Assembly: GCA_026393985.1 (NCBI GenBank)
Contig: JAPKZB010000055.1
Coordinates: 1 to 64,000 of the forward strand
Length of the DNA: 64,000 nucleotides
Reading direction: 5' to 3'
Origin: Acidobacteriota bacterium
GTDB taxonomy: Bacteria; Acidobacteriota; Terriglobia; Bryobacterales; Bryobacteraceae
The notes beneath the pieces were generated by a model, which worked only from the letters and a program-made list of their open reading frames with translations, searched no databases and was not told the origin of the DNA. The stretch's first letter is position 1. Each line of letters begins with the position of its first letter. The position numbers were made by a program, and so were the translations under genes. Positions 34,683-43,647 of this stretch are shown piece after piece.

Positions 34683-36709
34683 AGCCGAATCCGCCCCAGT
34701 CGCAAACTGTTGGCCAGCACGCTCACCGAACTCAGCGCCATCGCCGCGCTCGCCAGCACCGGGTTCAACTCCCCCGCCGCGGCCAGCGGAATGCCAATCG
34801 CGTTGTAAACGAACGCCCAGAACAGGTTCTGCCACATCACCCGCACCGTCGCCCGCGCCAGCGCGAACGCGTCGGCCGCCGCCAGCAGGTCGGGCCGCAA
34901 CAGCGTCACCGCGGCCGTCTCGGCGGCAATGTCCGATCCGGTCGCCATCGCCAGCCCCACATCGGCCTGCGCCAGCGCCGGAGCATCGTTCACCCCGTCA
35001 CCAATCATCGCCACCACCCGCCCCTCCCGCTGCAAACCCACAATAAACTCGAGCTTCCCGCCCGGTAGCAGCCCCGCATGCACCTCCCGAATCCCCACCG
35101 CCGCCGCCACCCGCTCCGCCGCCGCCGCCCGGTCCCCCGTCAGCATCACCGTCCGCACCCCCAGCCGCCGCACCCCCTCCGCCGAAGTCGCCTTCACCGG
35201 GTCGTCCACCTCCAGCGCCAGCGCAAATCTCCCGTCCACCGTCGCCGCCACCGGCAGCGGGCTGTCCACGCCCAACCACGACGGCCGCCCCACCCGCACC
35301 CGCCGGCCCTCCACCACGCCCTCGGCCCCCAACCCCGGCGTCGCCGCAAAACCGGTCACCTCCGGCAGTGGCCCCCCTGCGTAATTTACCACCGCCTGCG
35401 CCAGCGGATGCTCGGAGTGCCGCTCCACGGCCGCGATAACACGAAGCCATTGCGGGTCGCCCTCGAGGTGCGTCACCGCCGGCCGGCCCGCCGTCAACGT
35501 CCCCGTCTTGTCGAGCACCGCCACGTCCACCCGCGCCAGCCGCTCCATCGCCTCGCCGCCCTTGAACAATACCCCCAGGCCCGCCGCCCGCCCCGTCGCC
35601 ACCATCACCGCCGCCGGCACCGCCAGCCCCATCGCGCACGGGCAGGCGATGATCAACACCGCCACGGCGGCTTGCAGCGCGGCGCCCGCGCCGCCGCCCA
35701 CCCACAGCCACGCCCCAAACGTCACCCCCGCAATCGTCACCACCACCGGCACAAAAATCGCGCTGATCCGGTCCGCCAGCCGCTGCAGCGGCGCCCGGGT
35801 CGCCTGCGCCTCGCGCGTCATGCGGACAATCTGCCCCAGCATCGTCCCCGCCCCCACCGCCGTCGCCCGGAACTCAAGCGACCCGGACCCGTTCAACGTC
35901 CCCGCCGCCACCCGGTCGCCCACTCCCTTCGACACCGCCATCGGTTCACCCGTCAGCATCGACTCATCCACCGCCGAACTCCCCGCCTCCACCACCCCAT
36001 CCACCGGAATCCGCTCGGCCGGCTTCACCAGCAGCCGGTCCCCCGGCGCCACCGCCTCCACCGCCACGCTCACCCACTCCTCGCCCCGCCGAACCCAGGC
36101 CGCCGCCGGCGCCATCTGCGCCAGCTTCCGGATCGCCGCGGCCGTCTGGTGCCGGGCGCGCGCCTCCATCGCCCGGCCCGCCAGCACCAGGCCCAGAATG
36201 AATACGACCGCCTCGAAATAAACCTCGTGCACCCACCCCGCCAGCGCCGCCGCCGAATAGGCAAACGCCGCCCCGGTGCCCAGCGTAATCAGCGTGCTCA
36301 TGTCCGTGTTGCCGTGCCGCAGGCCGCTCACCGCCTTGACGTAGTAGCCCCGCCCCGGCCCGGCCATCACCACCAGCGTCAGCCCCAACTGCACCCAGTT
36401 CCACGCCCGGTTCCCGTGCCCCGCCCACGGCATCGCCGCCATCATCAGCAAGCCAATGCCGATACTGATCGCCGCCGGACGCACATAGCCGGTCTCGGCG
36501 CGCACCTCGGCCTCGTAGCCGCTATCGACAATCGCCGCCACCAGCCTGGCCGGCGCCGCCACCGCCGGGTCGTACACCACGCTCGCCTCGTTCGTCAGCA
36601 GGCTCACCGCCGCCCGCTCCACCCCCGGCACCTCTTCAAGCGCCCGTTGTACATGCCCCTGGCAGGCGGCGCACGACATGCCGCCCACCGGGATGATGAC
36701 CGTCTTCAC
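34679..36709 (-). CDS. copA: Copper-exporting P1B-type ATPase
   Basis: 676 residues. N-terminal heavy-metal domain with MSCAAC (Cys13, Cys16); eight membrane helices; TGE loop in [12 protein letters not shown]; the metal-transport motif [16 protein letters not shown]; phosphorylation site [16 protein letters not shown], typical of P1B ATPases; MLTGD; and [10 protein letters not shown]. Cys-Pro-Cys with CxxC domain points to Cu(I) export across the inner membrane. Overlaps copZ and csoR by 4 bp each. Confidence 0.96.
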   Translation of the reverse strand: MKTVIIPVGGMSCAACQGHVQRALEEVPGVERAAVSLLTNEASVVYDPAVAAPARLVAAIVDSGYEAEVRAETGYVRPAAISIGIGLLMMAAMPWAGHGNRAWNWVQLGLTLVVMAGPGRGYYVKAVSGLRHGNTDMSTLITLGTGAAFAYSAAALAGWVHEVYFEAVVFILGLVLAGRAMEARARHQTAAAIRKLAQMAPAAAWVRRGEEWVSVAVEAVAPGDRLLVKPAERIPVDGVVEAGSSAVDESMLTGEPMAVSKGVGDRVAAGTLNGSGSLEFRATAVGAGTMLGQIVRMTREAQATRAPLQRLADRISAIFVPVVVTIAGVTFGAWLWVGGGAGAALQAAVAVLIIACPCAMGLAVPAAVMVATGRAAGLGVLFKGGEAMERLARVDVAVLDKTGTLTAGRPAVTHLEGDPQWLRVIAAVERHSEHPLAQAVVNYAGGPLPEVTGFAATPGLGAEGVVEGRRVRVGRPSWLGVDSPLPVAATVDGRFALALEVDDPVKATSAEGVRRLGVRTVMLTGDRAAAAERVAAAVGIREVHAGLLPGGKLEFIVGLQREGRVVAMIGDGVNDAPALAQADVGLAMATGSDIAAETAAVTLLRPDLLAAADAFALARATVRVMWQNLFWAFVYNAIGIPLAAAGELNPVLASAAMALSSVSVLANSLRLGRIRL

Positions 36710-36894
36710 GGCGCCGGCTGCGCCGCATAACCGGCCTTGCGCAAAGCCGCCAGCGCCGCCTCCGCATCGGCCGCCGCAATCACCGCCGCGCCAATCACCA
36801 CCGACTCCACCTTCACGCCCGGCGTCTTCTCAAGCGCCTGCGTCACGCGGCGCACGCAGGCCCCGCAGTGCATGCCTTCAATTTTGAGTTCCAT
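36706..36894 (-). CDS. copZ: Copper chaperone (heavy-metal-associated domain)
   Basis: 62 residues, one HMA domain: [21 protein letters not shown] with the MxCxxC metal site, then [13 protein letters not shown]. It ferries Cu(I) to CopA or CsoR. I chose the ATG at 36892-36894; an ATG at 36901-36903 lies within the operator. First gene of copZ-copA-csoR, coupled to copA by ATGA. Confidence 0.9.
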   Translation of the reverse strand: MELKIEGMHCGACVRRVTQALEKTPGVKVESVVIGAAVIAAADAEAALAALRKAGYAAQPAP

Positions 36895-36900
36895 AGGTAG

Positions 36901-36919
36901 CATAGGGTATACCCCTATG
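36901..36919. promoter_or_regulatory. CsoR-type operator of the copper operon
   Basis: CATAGGG-TATAC-CCCTATG is a perfect 7-bp dyad (5-base spacer) ending 7 bp before the copZ ATG. G/C-tract arms around an AT core are typical of CsoR sites. A -10-like TAATAT lies on the minus strand at about 36923-36928, inside the last codons of the upstream gene, so bound CsoR would cover the transcription start. Confidence 0.65.
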
Positions 36920-36921
36920 CC

Positions 36922-38115
36922 CTATATTACCTCGTCGGCGCCCGCCGCGAAGTAACCCACCACCAGCAGCCCCAGAAACAGCTGCAGCACCTCGCTGTCC
37001 CCCAGGTTGTACTCAAACACTCCCGCCGTCAACACCCCGATCACCACCGCCGCCACCCCGTGCAGCACCGCCCGCCGCTCGGCCGCCACCGCCCGCCGCG
37101 CCCCGCGCGCAAACACCACCAACGCCCCGCCCAGCATCCACAACAACGCCGCCACCGCCGGCACGCCCCGCTCGGCCGCAAAATGCAGGTAAATGTTGTG
37201 CAAATGGTCGTACCACCAGCTCGCCGGAAACGGCCGCGGAATATCCGCCGGGGCGTATTCCGGAAACTTCCGCTTCACCATCTCCGGCCCGATGCCCAGC
37301 AACGGGTGCGCCTGAATCATCGCCACCCCCGTGCGGAACATCGCCTGCCGATGCGCGTTCGAATCAAGGTCCCCCCGCGGCCGGACAATCGACAGCGCCC
37401 GGTCCCGCAGCGTCGCCGGCCCCACCGCCAGCACCAGCCCGGCCAACAAAGGCAGCGCCAGCACCACCGGACGCTTCCAGCTCCAGACCAGATAAACCAC
37501 CCCCGCCGCCGCGCCAATCCACATGCCCCGCGTCTGCCCCAGCAGCAGCGCCACCCCCGTCACCCCGGCCACCACCGCCCCGCGCCAGTCCCCCGCAAAA
37601 AGAAACCACGCCACCGCCAGCAGCAGCACCATCATCATCTCGCCGCCAAAGGTCATCCAATGGCTCATGAAGCCCGTCGTGCGGTCGGCAATGTAGGCCA
37701 CCGTGAAGTCCACCCCGGACGCCTGCGCCGCCAAGTACTTCCGCCCGTACTGCACGAAGCTCCACAGCGCCGACAACCCCCCGGCCGCCCCCAGCCCCGC
37801 CAGAATCCACCGCACCTCCACCCACCGCCGCAGCGCCGTCGCCAGCGCGAACAAAATCAGGTACACAAAGAACTTCCGCAACTGCGGAACGCCCGCCGCC
37901 GGCGCTTCGCTGCCCATCACGGCCAGCACCGACAACCCCACAAACGCCGCCAGCGGCACCCCCACCGGCGGAAAACGCCGCTCCCGCCAGCGCCACAGCG
38001 CCAGCGCCGTCGCCACTCCCAACAGAATTTGCGACACCGCAATCGAACAGAGTGCCGCCACCACGGCGCCGCCGGCCACCGCGATGGAGACCCGCTGCCA
38101 CTGCTCGGAACCCAT
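36922..38115 (-). CDS. O-antigen ligase/polymerase-like membrane protein (Wzy/WaaL family)
   Basis: 397 residues with about 10-12 hydrophobic helices and the large periplasmic loop typical of the Wzy_C domain: GIGPEMVKRKFPEY and WWYDHLHNIYLHFAAERGVPAVAALLW, where HNIYL is the family signature. It would join or polymerise glycan units at the periplasmic face. ATG at 38113-38115 (MGSEQWQRV). It lies upstream of copZ on the same strand, but the copper operon has its own promoter. No other polysaccharide genes adjacent. Confidence 0.82.
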   Translation of the reverse strand: MGSEQWQRVSIAVAGGAVVAALCSIAVSQILLGVATALALWRWRERRFPPVGVPLAAFVGLSVLAVMGSEAPAAGVPQLRKFFVYLILFALATALRRWVEVRWILAGLGAAGGLSALWSFVQYGRKYLAAQASGVDFTVAYIADRTTGFMSHWMTFGGEMMMVLLLAVAWFLFAGDWRGAVVAGVTGVALLLGQTRGMWIGAAAGVVYLVWSWKRPVVLALPLLAGLVLAVGPATLRDRALSIVRPRGDLDSNAHRQAMFRTGVAMIQAHPLLGIGPEMVKRKFPEYAPADIPRPFPASWWYDHLHNIYLHFAAERGVPAVAALLWMLGGALVVFARGARRAVAAERRAVLHGVAAVVIGVLTAGVFEYNLGDSEVLQLFLGLLVVGYFAAGADEVI

Positions 38116-38159
38116 GCGCAAGCCTACGAGTATGACAAAATAGGAATCAGTTCGCGACC

Positions 38160-38642
38160 ATGCAGATTTACCTGCTCCGCCACGCCATCGCGGAGGAACC
38201 CACCCCCGGAGTACCCGACGCCGATCGGGCCCTCACCGGAGAAGGCGTCCGCAAGCTGCGTGACGTGCTGAGACGGGCCCGGAGCGGCGGGCTGTCGCCC
38301 AGCCAGATTCTGACGAGCCCCTTCCGCCGCGCCCGCCAAACCGCCGAACTCGCCGCCAAGGCCCTCAGCTTTGATCAACCCCTGCTGACCACCGGGACGC
38401 TTGTGCCCTCCTCCGCCCCCCAGGAAACCTGGGACGAGATCCGGCTCTACAAAGGCGAACCCGCGCTCCTGCTTGTCGGGCACGAACCGGCCATGAGCCA
38501 GTTGGCCGGCTTCCTGCTCGCCGTGCCCGAGCTGCGCATCGACTTCAAGAAAGGCGCCATGGTCCGCATCGACGTTCCCTCGCTCGGCCCTCGGCCCCGC
38601 GGCGTGCTCAAGTGGATGCTCGCCCCCCGGCTTGCCGGCTGA
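38160..38642 (+). CDS. sixA: Phosphohistidine phosphatase SixA-like
   Basis: 160 residues of the histidine phosphatase (RHG) superfamily: MQIYLLRHAIAEE with catalytic His8, LTGEGVRKLRDV, TSPFRRARQTAEL and LLVGHEPAMSQL with the second His. SixA dephosphorylates phosphohistidine, for example in the nitrogen phosphotransferase system. Its last 35 bp overlap the convergent cca gene. Confidence 0.88.
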   Translation: MQIYLLRHAIAEEPTPGVPDADRALTGEGVRKLRDVLRRARSGGLSPSQILTSPFRRARQTAELAAKALSFDQPLLTTGTLVPSSAPQETWDEIRLYKGEPALLLVGHEPAMSQLAGFLLAVPELRIDFKKGAMVRIDVPSLGPRPRGVLKWMLAPRLAG

Positions 38643-39900
38643 GCCAGGCGAGAGCCTCCTCGCGCGTCGTCAGATTCCCCTCTAACTGCTCCTCTTCGAG
38701 CGCGCGCAGCAGCTCGCCAATCCGCGGCCCCGGCGCCACGCCCAGCGCCATCACGTCGCGGCCCGTGGCCAACGGCGCCGGCCGCAGCTCTTCCGGACTC
38801 AGCCCCTCCCACTGCGTCCGCGCATACTCATAGGTGCCCAGCCGCCCACTGCTCCCGAGGCAGTCAAGACGGTGCAACTCGAGCAGATCCGCAAAGCCGT
38901 CGTGGCGCAGAAAGCGCTTGAGCGTCGCCGGCCGCATCTTCGGCAGATCCACAAAACGCATGTGGCCGCTCACCAGATACTGCACCTGATCAATCAGTTC
39001 AGCCGAAGCGCGGAGCCGGCCAAGGATGCGGCCAGCCATCTCGGCGCCCACGCGGTCGTGGCCGTTGAAGCGAATGCGGTCGGTCACCGTCTGCGTCACC
39101 GGCTTGCCCACATCGTGCAGCAGACAGCCCCAGGCCACCGCCGGCCGGGCCGGACCCATCTGCCGGAGCAACTCGAGCGTATGCACCCACACATCGCCCT
39201 CCGGGTGCCAGTCGGGCGGCTGCTCAACGCCCTGCATCGCCTTCACCTCCGGCAGCAGTTCGGCCAGCAGGCCGCAGCGGTCGAGCAGCTCCATCCCCCG
39301 GGCCGCCCCGCCCTCCCCCAGAATCCGGTTCAGCTCAGCCAACACCCGCTCGACGGCAATCCGTCGGATCGCCACCGGGTCAATCGCCGCCAACGTCGCC
39401 GGGTCGATCGAGAAATCGAGCCGGGCGGCGAAACGCACCGCCCGCAGCATCCGCAGATGGTCCTCGGCAAAGCGCACGGCCGGGTCGCCAATGGCGCGCA
39501 CCGTCCGGCTGGCGAGGTCCGCGCGCCCGCCGACAAAGTCGAGCACCTCGCCCGAGAACGGATCGAGAAACATGCCGTTGATCGTAAAGTCCCGCCGCAG
39601 GGCGTCGGCGTTTGGCTTCGTTTCGTAATTTACCGTTACGGGCCGCCGTCCGTCGGCGTAGGCGCCGTCGCTGCGGAAGGTCGCCACCTCCACCTCACCC
39701 ACCAGCATCACCCCGAAATGCGCCCCCACCGGATGCGCCGCCGGAAACAGCCCGGCAATCTGCTCGGGCCGCGCGCTCGTGGCCACGTCGAAGTCCTGCG
39801 GCGGGACCCCGAGCAGCAGATCCCGCACGCAGCCGCCCACCAGCCACGCGCTGTGGCCCGCCGCCCGCAGTACCCGGATGATCTCAGAGCCGTCTTGCAT
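38608..39900 (-). CDS. cca: tRNA nucleotidyltransferase (CCA-adding/poly(A) polymerase family) with HD domain
   Basis: 430 residues. Head domain: HSAWLVGGCVRDLLLGVPPQDFDVATSA with the GG and DxD catalytic motifs; RRDFTINGMFLDPFSGEVLDFVGG; EDHLRMLRAVRFAARLDF. An HD phosphohydrolase domain follows (CLLHDVGKPVTQT). It repairs or adds tRNA 3' CCA; the tRNA-Phe in this window already encodes CCA, so repair or shared A/CC-adding duty is possible. 35-bp tail overlap with sixA; divergent from the APC permease. Confidence 0.92.
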   Translation of the reverse strand: MQDGSEIIRVLRAAGHSAWLVGGCVRDLLLGVPPQDFDVATSARPEQIAGLFPAAHPVGAHFGVMLVGEVEVATFRSDGAYADGRRPVTVNYETKPNADALRRDFTINGMFLDPFSGEVLDFVGGRADLASRTVRAIGDPAVRFAEDHLRMLRAVRFAARLDFSIDPATLAAIDPVAIRRIAVERVLAELNRILGEGGAARGMELLDRCGLLAELLPEVKAMQGVEQPPDWHPEGDVWVHTLELLRQMGPARPAVAWGCLLHDVGKPVTQTVTDRIRFNGHDRVGAEMAGRILGRLRASAELIDQVQYLVSGHMRFVDLPKMRPATLKRFLRHDGFADLLELHRLDCLGSSGRLGTYEYARTQWEGLSPEELRPAPLATGRDVMALGVAPGPRIGELLRALEEEQLEGNLTTREEALAWLSRQAGGRAST

Positions 39901-39920
39901 CCGCTATTATCGTAGCTGGA

Positions 39921-42161
39921 ATGCCTGAGCCACCTGAACGCCAGGCAACCGCACCCGTAAGCAATACTCGGGTTGTTGTTGCCACCACCGTTGCGCTGTC
40001 GTTTATTTCGTTTTGGCGGGGCGCGGCAATCGTCCTGAGCGATCTGGCCTCGACCATGTTCTACGTCGGAGGCATCACCGAACAGGCCATCGGCAAATCC
40101 GCCCCCTGGTTCGTCCTGGCGGTCATGCTGTTCTCCTTCGCCGTCCGGTCCATCTATATGGAGAGCTGCTCCATGTTTGTCCGCGGCGGCGTCTATGTCG
40201 TCGTGCGGGACTCGATCGGCCCCAACATGGCCAAGCTCTCGGTCTCAGCGCTCGTCGTCGACTTCATCCTTACCGGCCCCATCTCCTCGGTCAGCGCCGG
40301 GCAGTACATCGGCCGTCTGATGAACGAAATGGGCGAGGTTGCGGGCTATCCGCTGCACGTCAACCCCAACCTGTTCGCCGTCTTTTTCGGCATCGCCGTC
40401 ACGCTCTACTTCTGGCGCAGCAACACGCGCGGCATCCACGAATCGAGCGGCCATGCGCTACGCATCATGCAGATCACCACCGTAATGGTCGTGATACTGG
40501 TGGCCTGGTCCGCCCTCACACTACTGCTCCGCGGCGGCGCGCCGTTCCCCCCCGCGCCCGTGGCGGCCAATCTGACGATGAACGAACACTCGCTCGGCTG
40601 GCTCGAAGGAACCTTCTGGCCCAGCATCAGCGCGGCGATGCTCGTGGTCGCCTTCGGGCATTCGCTGCTGGCCATGAGCGGCTTTGAAACCCTCGCACAG
40701 GTCTACCGGGAGATCGCCTATCCCAAGATGAAGAACCTGCGGATCACGGCCAACATCGTCTGCATCTACGCCCTGCTGTCCACCGGCCTCATCTCGCTAC
40801 TGGCCGTCATGATCATCCCGGACGCCGTCCGCCCGCAGTACTACGACAACCTCATCGGCGGCCTGTCGATGAGCCTCGAAGGACCGCCGCTGCTCAAGCT
40901 CGGCTTTCACATCTTCGTCGTCATCGTCGGCGGCCTGATTCTTTCGGGCGCCGTCAACACCTCGCTCATCGGCGCCAATGGCGTGCTCAACCGCGTCGCC
41001 GAAGACGGTGTTCTCCTCGGTTGGTTCCGCAAACCGCACACGCGCTTCGGCACCACCTACCGCATCATCAACCTCATCGTCCTGCTGCAGATCCTCACCA
41101 TCATCGGCAGCATGGGCGATGTCTATCTGCTCGGCGAGGCCTACGCCTTCGGCGTCGTATGGAGCTTCTTCCTCAAAGGTCTCGGCGTACTCGCCCTGCG
41201 CTTCCAACGCCACGATCAGGAGTACAAGACCCCGCTGAACCTGCACTGGGGCGGCCGCGAAATCCCCGTCGGCCTCGGCGCCACGGTGCTCATGCTCTTC
41301 CTGGTGGCCATCGCCAACCTGTTCACCAAGAAGATCGCCACCGTCTACGGCGTCTCCTTCACCCTCATCCTGTTTGCCCTCTTCCTCGTCTCCGAACGCG
41401 TCAACGCGCGCCGGACGCGCAAGGCCGTAGCCGCCCAGGCCAACGCCCTCGAAGAGTTCAACCTCGAACACCAGCCCCGCGTCGAAACCGCCCACCTGAC
41501 GGCCCGCCCCGGCTGTATCCTGGTCGCCGTCCGCGACTACAACAACCTTGAACACTTCCGCCGCATCATCGAGAAAACCAACCTCCGGCGCCACGACGTA
41601 GTCGTCATGACCGTCCACCCCATCTCGGCCGGCGCCGGGGAGTTTGAACTGCAGAACGAGCAGCTCTTCGGCTCTTATGAGCAGGAGCTATTCTCGCGCG
41701 TCGTCACCGTCGCCGAAAAAGAAGGCAAGCCGGTCGAGTTACTCGTCGTACCGGCCACCGACCCCTTCGCCGCCATGGTGCAGGCCGCCAACCAGTTGAA
41801 AGCCTCCCGCCTCGTCACCGGCGTTTCGGCCAAGATGGCCTCCGAGGAGTTAGCCCGGCGGATCGGCCTCGCCTGGGAGGCCCTGCCCGAACCGCGCCAT
41901 CCCCTCTCACTCGAAGTCATCCGCCCCGACCGCCAGTCCACCTTCGTCAACCTCGGCCCGCACCCGCCGCGCCTCTGGCCCGAAGATCTCGATCGCCTGC
42001 ATGATATCTGGCTCAAGCTGACCGACCGCGAAGGCCTCGGCCACAAACTCCATCACCGCGACGTGGTCGGCGTCGCCCTCCGGCGCCTCGAACAGGAACT
42101 CGAATCCGACGACAAGGCCGAGATTCTGTCCCAGATCAAAGACGAGATGCGCCGCAACTAA
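39921..42161 (+). CDS. APC-superfamily permease with cytoplasmic C-terminal domain
   Basis: 746 residues. About 12 membrane helices span residues 20-500 (FISFWRGAAIVLSDLASTMFYVGG at the start and FETLAQVYREIAYPKMKNLR after helix 6 are amino-acid/polyamine/organocation features). The last 240 residues are soluble; segments GCILVAVRDYNNLEHFRRII and VELLVVPATDPFAAMVQAANQL look like universal-stress-protein or cation-chloride cotransporter tails. Substrate unknown. The TAA overlaps the stop of the convergent zinc-ribbon gene (CTAA). Confidence 0.82.
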   Translation: MPEPPERQATAPVSNTRVVVATTVALSFISFWRGAAIVLSDLASTMFYVGGITEQAIGKSAPWFVLAVMLFSFAVRSIYMESCSMFVRGGVYVVVRDSIGPNMAKLSVSALVVDFILTGPISSVSAGQYIGRLMNEMGEVAGYPLHVNPNLFAVFFGIAVTLYFWRSNTRGIHESSGHALRIMQITTVMVVILVAWSALTLLLRGGAPFPPAPVAANLTMNEHSLGWLEGTFWPSISAAMLVVAFGHSLLAMSGFETLAQVYREIAYPKMKNLRITANIVCIYALLSTGLISLLAVMIIPDAVRPQYYDNLIGGLSMSLEGPPLLKLGFHIFVVIVGGLILSGAVNTSLIGANGVLNRVAEDGVLLGWFRKPHTRFGTTYRIINLIVLLQILTIIGSMGDVYLLGEAYAFGVVWSFFLKGLGVLALRFQRHDQEYKTPLNLHWGGREIPVGLGATVLMLFLVAIANLFTKKIATVYGVSFTLILFALFLVSERVNARRTRKAVAAQANALEEFNLEHQPRVETAHLTARPGCILVAVRDYNNLEHFRRIIEKTNLRRHDVVVMTVHPISAGAGEFELQNEQLFGSYEQELFSRVVTVAEKEGKPVELLVVPATDPFAAMVQAANQLKASRLVTGVSAKMASEELARRIGLAWEALPEPRHPLSLEVIRPDRQSTFVNLGPHPPRLWPEDLDRLHDIWLKLTDREGLGHKLHHRDVVGVALRRLEQELESDDKAEILSQIKDEMRRN

Positions 42162-42388
42162 TTCGGCTTGGCGTTGCCTTCCTGCTGTGCCTGCAGCAGG
42201 GCCATCGCCTTCAACTCTTTCTTGGTGGGCGGCACGACGGCGTGTTCATAGTCATGGTCCTTGTAGCACGAGCAACAGCGGACTTTCGCTGGTTCCGGGC
42301 CAACCAGCGAAACAATAGCGTGGTTGGTCAGGCGCTTACACTTGGCACAGTAATCGTCGAGGATATCGCCGAGTCGAAACTCGTTCAT
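42158..42388 (-). CDS. Small zinc-ribbon protein
   Basis: 76 residues. Cys14 and Cys17 (YCAKCK) pair with Cys38/39 and Cys41 (RCCSCYKDHDYEH), a CxxC plus CxC metal knot; the C-terminal part is charged and helical (TKKELKAMALLQAQQEG). Function unknown; RNA or protein binding is possible. It overlaps the chromate transporter subunit upstream by 4 bp (ATGA), so it is the last gene of that operon. Confidence 0.75.
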   Translation of the reverse strand: MNEFRLGDILDDYCAKCKRLTNHAIVSLVGPEPAKVRCCSCYKDHDYEHAVVPPTKKELKAMALLQAQQEGNAKPN

Positions 42389-42903
42389 ATTAGCGCCGAG
42401 TATAACAAAGGTATCGCGGCGCAACCGAGGATTACCCAAAAAGAATCGATCCGGGTGCGCAACAGAACCACGGCAGCAGCTACAGCCAGCCCCAGGCCCC
42501 GCGCATCCACAATCGCCTCCCGCGCCAGCGGCAACGCACTCGCCAGGCTCAGACCGGCCGAAGCCAGCAACACGGAATCCAGCACCCGCTGGCAGGCCGG
42601 ATGCGCCTGGTGGCGGCGCAGCCACCCCAGCAGCGGAATGCTCAAAAAGGCCGGCGTCAACAGCGCCAGCCAACCCATCGCCGCCCCGGGATACCCCGCC
42701 AGAAAGTAGCCCACGCCCACCAGATACACCCCGTTGGGCCCCGGCGCCAGTCGCCCGGCGGCAATCGCCGTCGTCAACTGCTGGTCGGTTAACAGCTGCC
42801 GCTCGACGACAAAGTCCTGACGCACGATGGCCAGCGATGTTAAGCCGCTAAAGCTGGTCAAGGTCGCCTTCACCAGCAGCAGATAGAGCAGGAACAGATT
42901 CAT
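42385..42903 (-). CDS. Chromate transporter, C-terminal half subunit
   Basis: 172-residue CHR domain with 5-6 helices: FLLYLLLVKATLTSFSGLTSLAIVRQDFV, QLTTAIAAGRLAPGPNGVYLVGVGYFLAGYPG (the PGP signature). Short CHR proteins work as pairs of opposite topology. The partner is encoded immediately upstream with a 4-bp ATGA overlap. Chromate or sulfate movement is presumed from the family. Confidence 0.85.
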   Translation of the reverse strand: MNLFLLYLLLVKATLTSFSGLTSLAIVRQDFVVERQLLTDQQLTTAIAAGRLAPGPNGVYLVGVGYFLAGYPGAAMGWLALLTPAFLSIPLLGWLRRHQAHPACQRVLDSVLLASAGLSLASALPLAREAIVDARGLGLAVAAAVVLLRTRIDSFWVILGCAAIPLLYSALI

Positions 42904-43451
42904 GCCACCCCCAGCCAGTCCAGCAACAGACCCAAACCCACCGCCGCCACCAGAATCACCACCGGCGAAAGCCACCCCGCGGCCAGCGCCACCGCTGCCC
43001 CACCCGTCAGCAAACCGATGCGCACCCACCGCCTTTGCACCGCATACGGCCGTACCAGTTTGGCCGAGGTGACGCCAAGCAACGCCACCACCGCCGCCAA
43101 CGCTCCGCCCACCGCCGCGGCCACCCACTCAAGCGCCCGCACGCGCTCATAGCCATCCAGCATCGCCAGCAGCAGCAGCGAAGCCGGCAGCGACACCGCC
43201 ACCACCCCCGCCGCCGCCGCGGCCCATCCCCCCAGCCGCCAGCCCAGCGCGGCCGTGCAAGCCAGCACATTCGTCCCCGGCGTGAACCGCGCCAGCCCGT
43301 AGATCAGCCCGAACTCCGCGCCGCTCAGCCACCCCCGCTGCTCCACCAACTCCCGCAGCAGCACGGCCTGAATCGACGAGCCCCCGCCCAGCGTCAAGCT
43401 GCCGGAACGGAAGAACAGAGCAGTGAGCGCGCCCAGGCGCCGGGCCTTCAT
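42900..43451 (-). CDS. Chromate transporter, N-terminal half subunit
   Basis: 183-residue CHR domain: FFRSGSLTLGGGSSIQAVLLRELVEQRGWLSGAEFGLIYGLARFTPGTN has the GGG and PGTN signatures of the first half. Four to five helices follow. Coupled to the second CHR gene by ATGA. Its first ~100 bp and its upstream region are duplicated in tandem just outside the gene (43486-43647). Confidence 0.85.
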   Translation of the reverse strand: MKARRLGALTALFFRSGSLTLGGGSSIQAVLLRELVEQRGWLSGAEFGLIYGLARFTPGTNVLACTAALGWRLGGWAAAAAGVVAVSLPASLLLLAMLDGYERVRALEWVAAAVGGALAAVVALLGVTSAKLVRPYAVQRRWVRIGLLTGGAAVALAAGWLSPVVILVAAVGLGLLLDWLGVA

Positions 43452-43647
43452 GGGGCTACTGTAGCATCGCTACGCCAGACGCAAAGCTGCTCCACCATCT
43501 CCCGCAGCAGCTCCCGCAGCAGCACAGCCTGAATCGACGCCCCCCACCCGGCGTCAAGCCGCCGGCACGGCAGAACAGAGCAGTCAGCGCGCCCAGGCGC
43601 CGGGCCTTCATCGGGCTTCTGTAGCATCGCTACGCTAGACTCAAAGC
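43337..43647. repeat. Tandem duplication of the chromate transporter gene 5' end and promoter
   Basis: 43337-43485 and 43486-43647 are imperfect direct repeats of about 150-160 bp. Each holds the gene's first ~35 codons (minus strand) and the upstream stretch ending gcaaagc/tcaaagc. Copy two has a 12-bp extra tcccgcagcagc and point changes that shift the frame, so it cannot encode the protein. Each copy carries the dyad GTAGCATCGCTAC (43461-43473, 43621-43633), exactly 160 bp apart. The HlyD-like gene starts right at the end of copy two. Confidence 0.8.
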
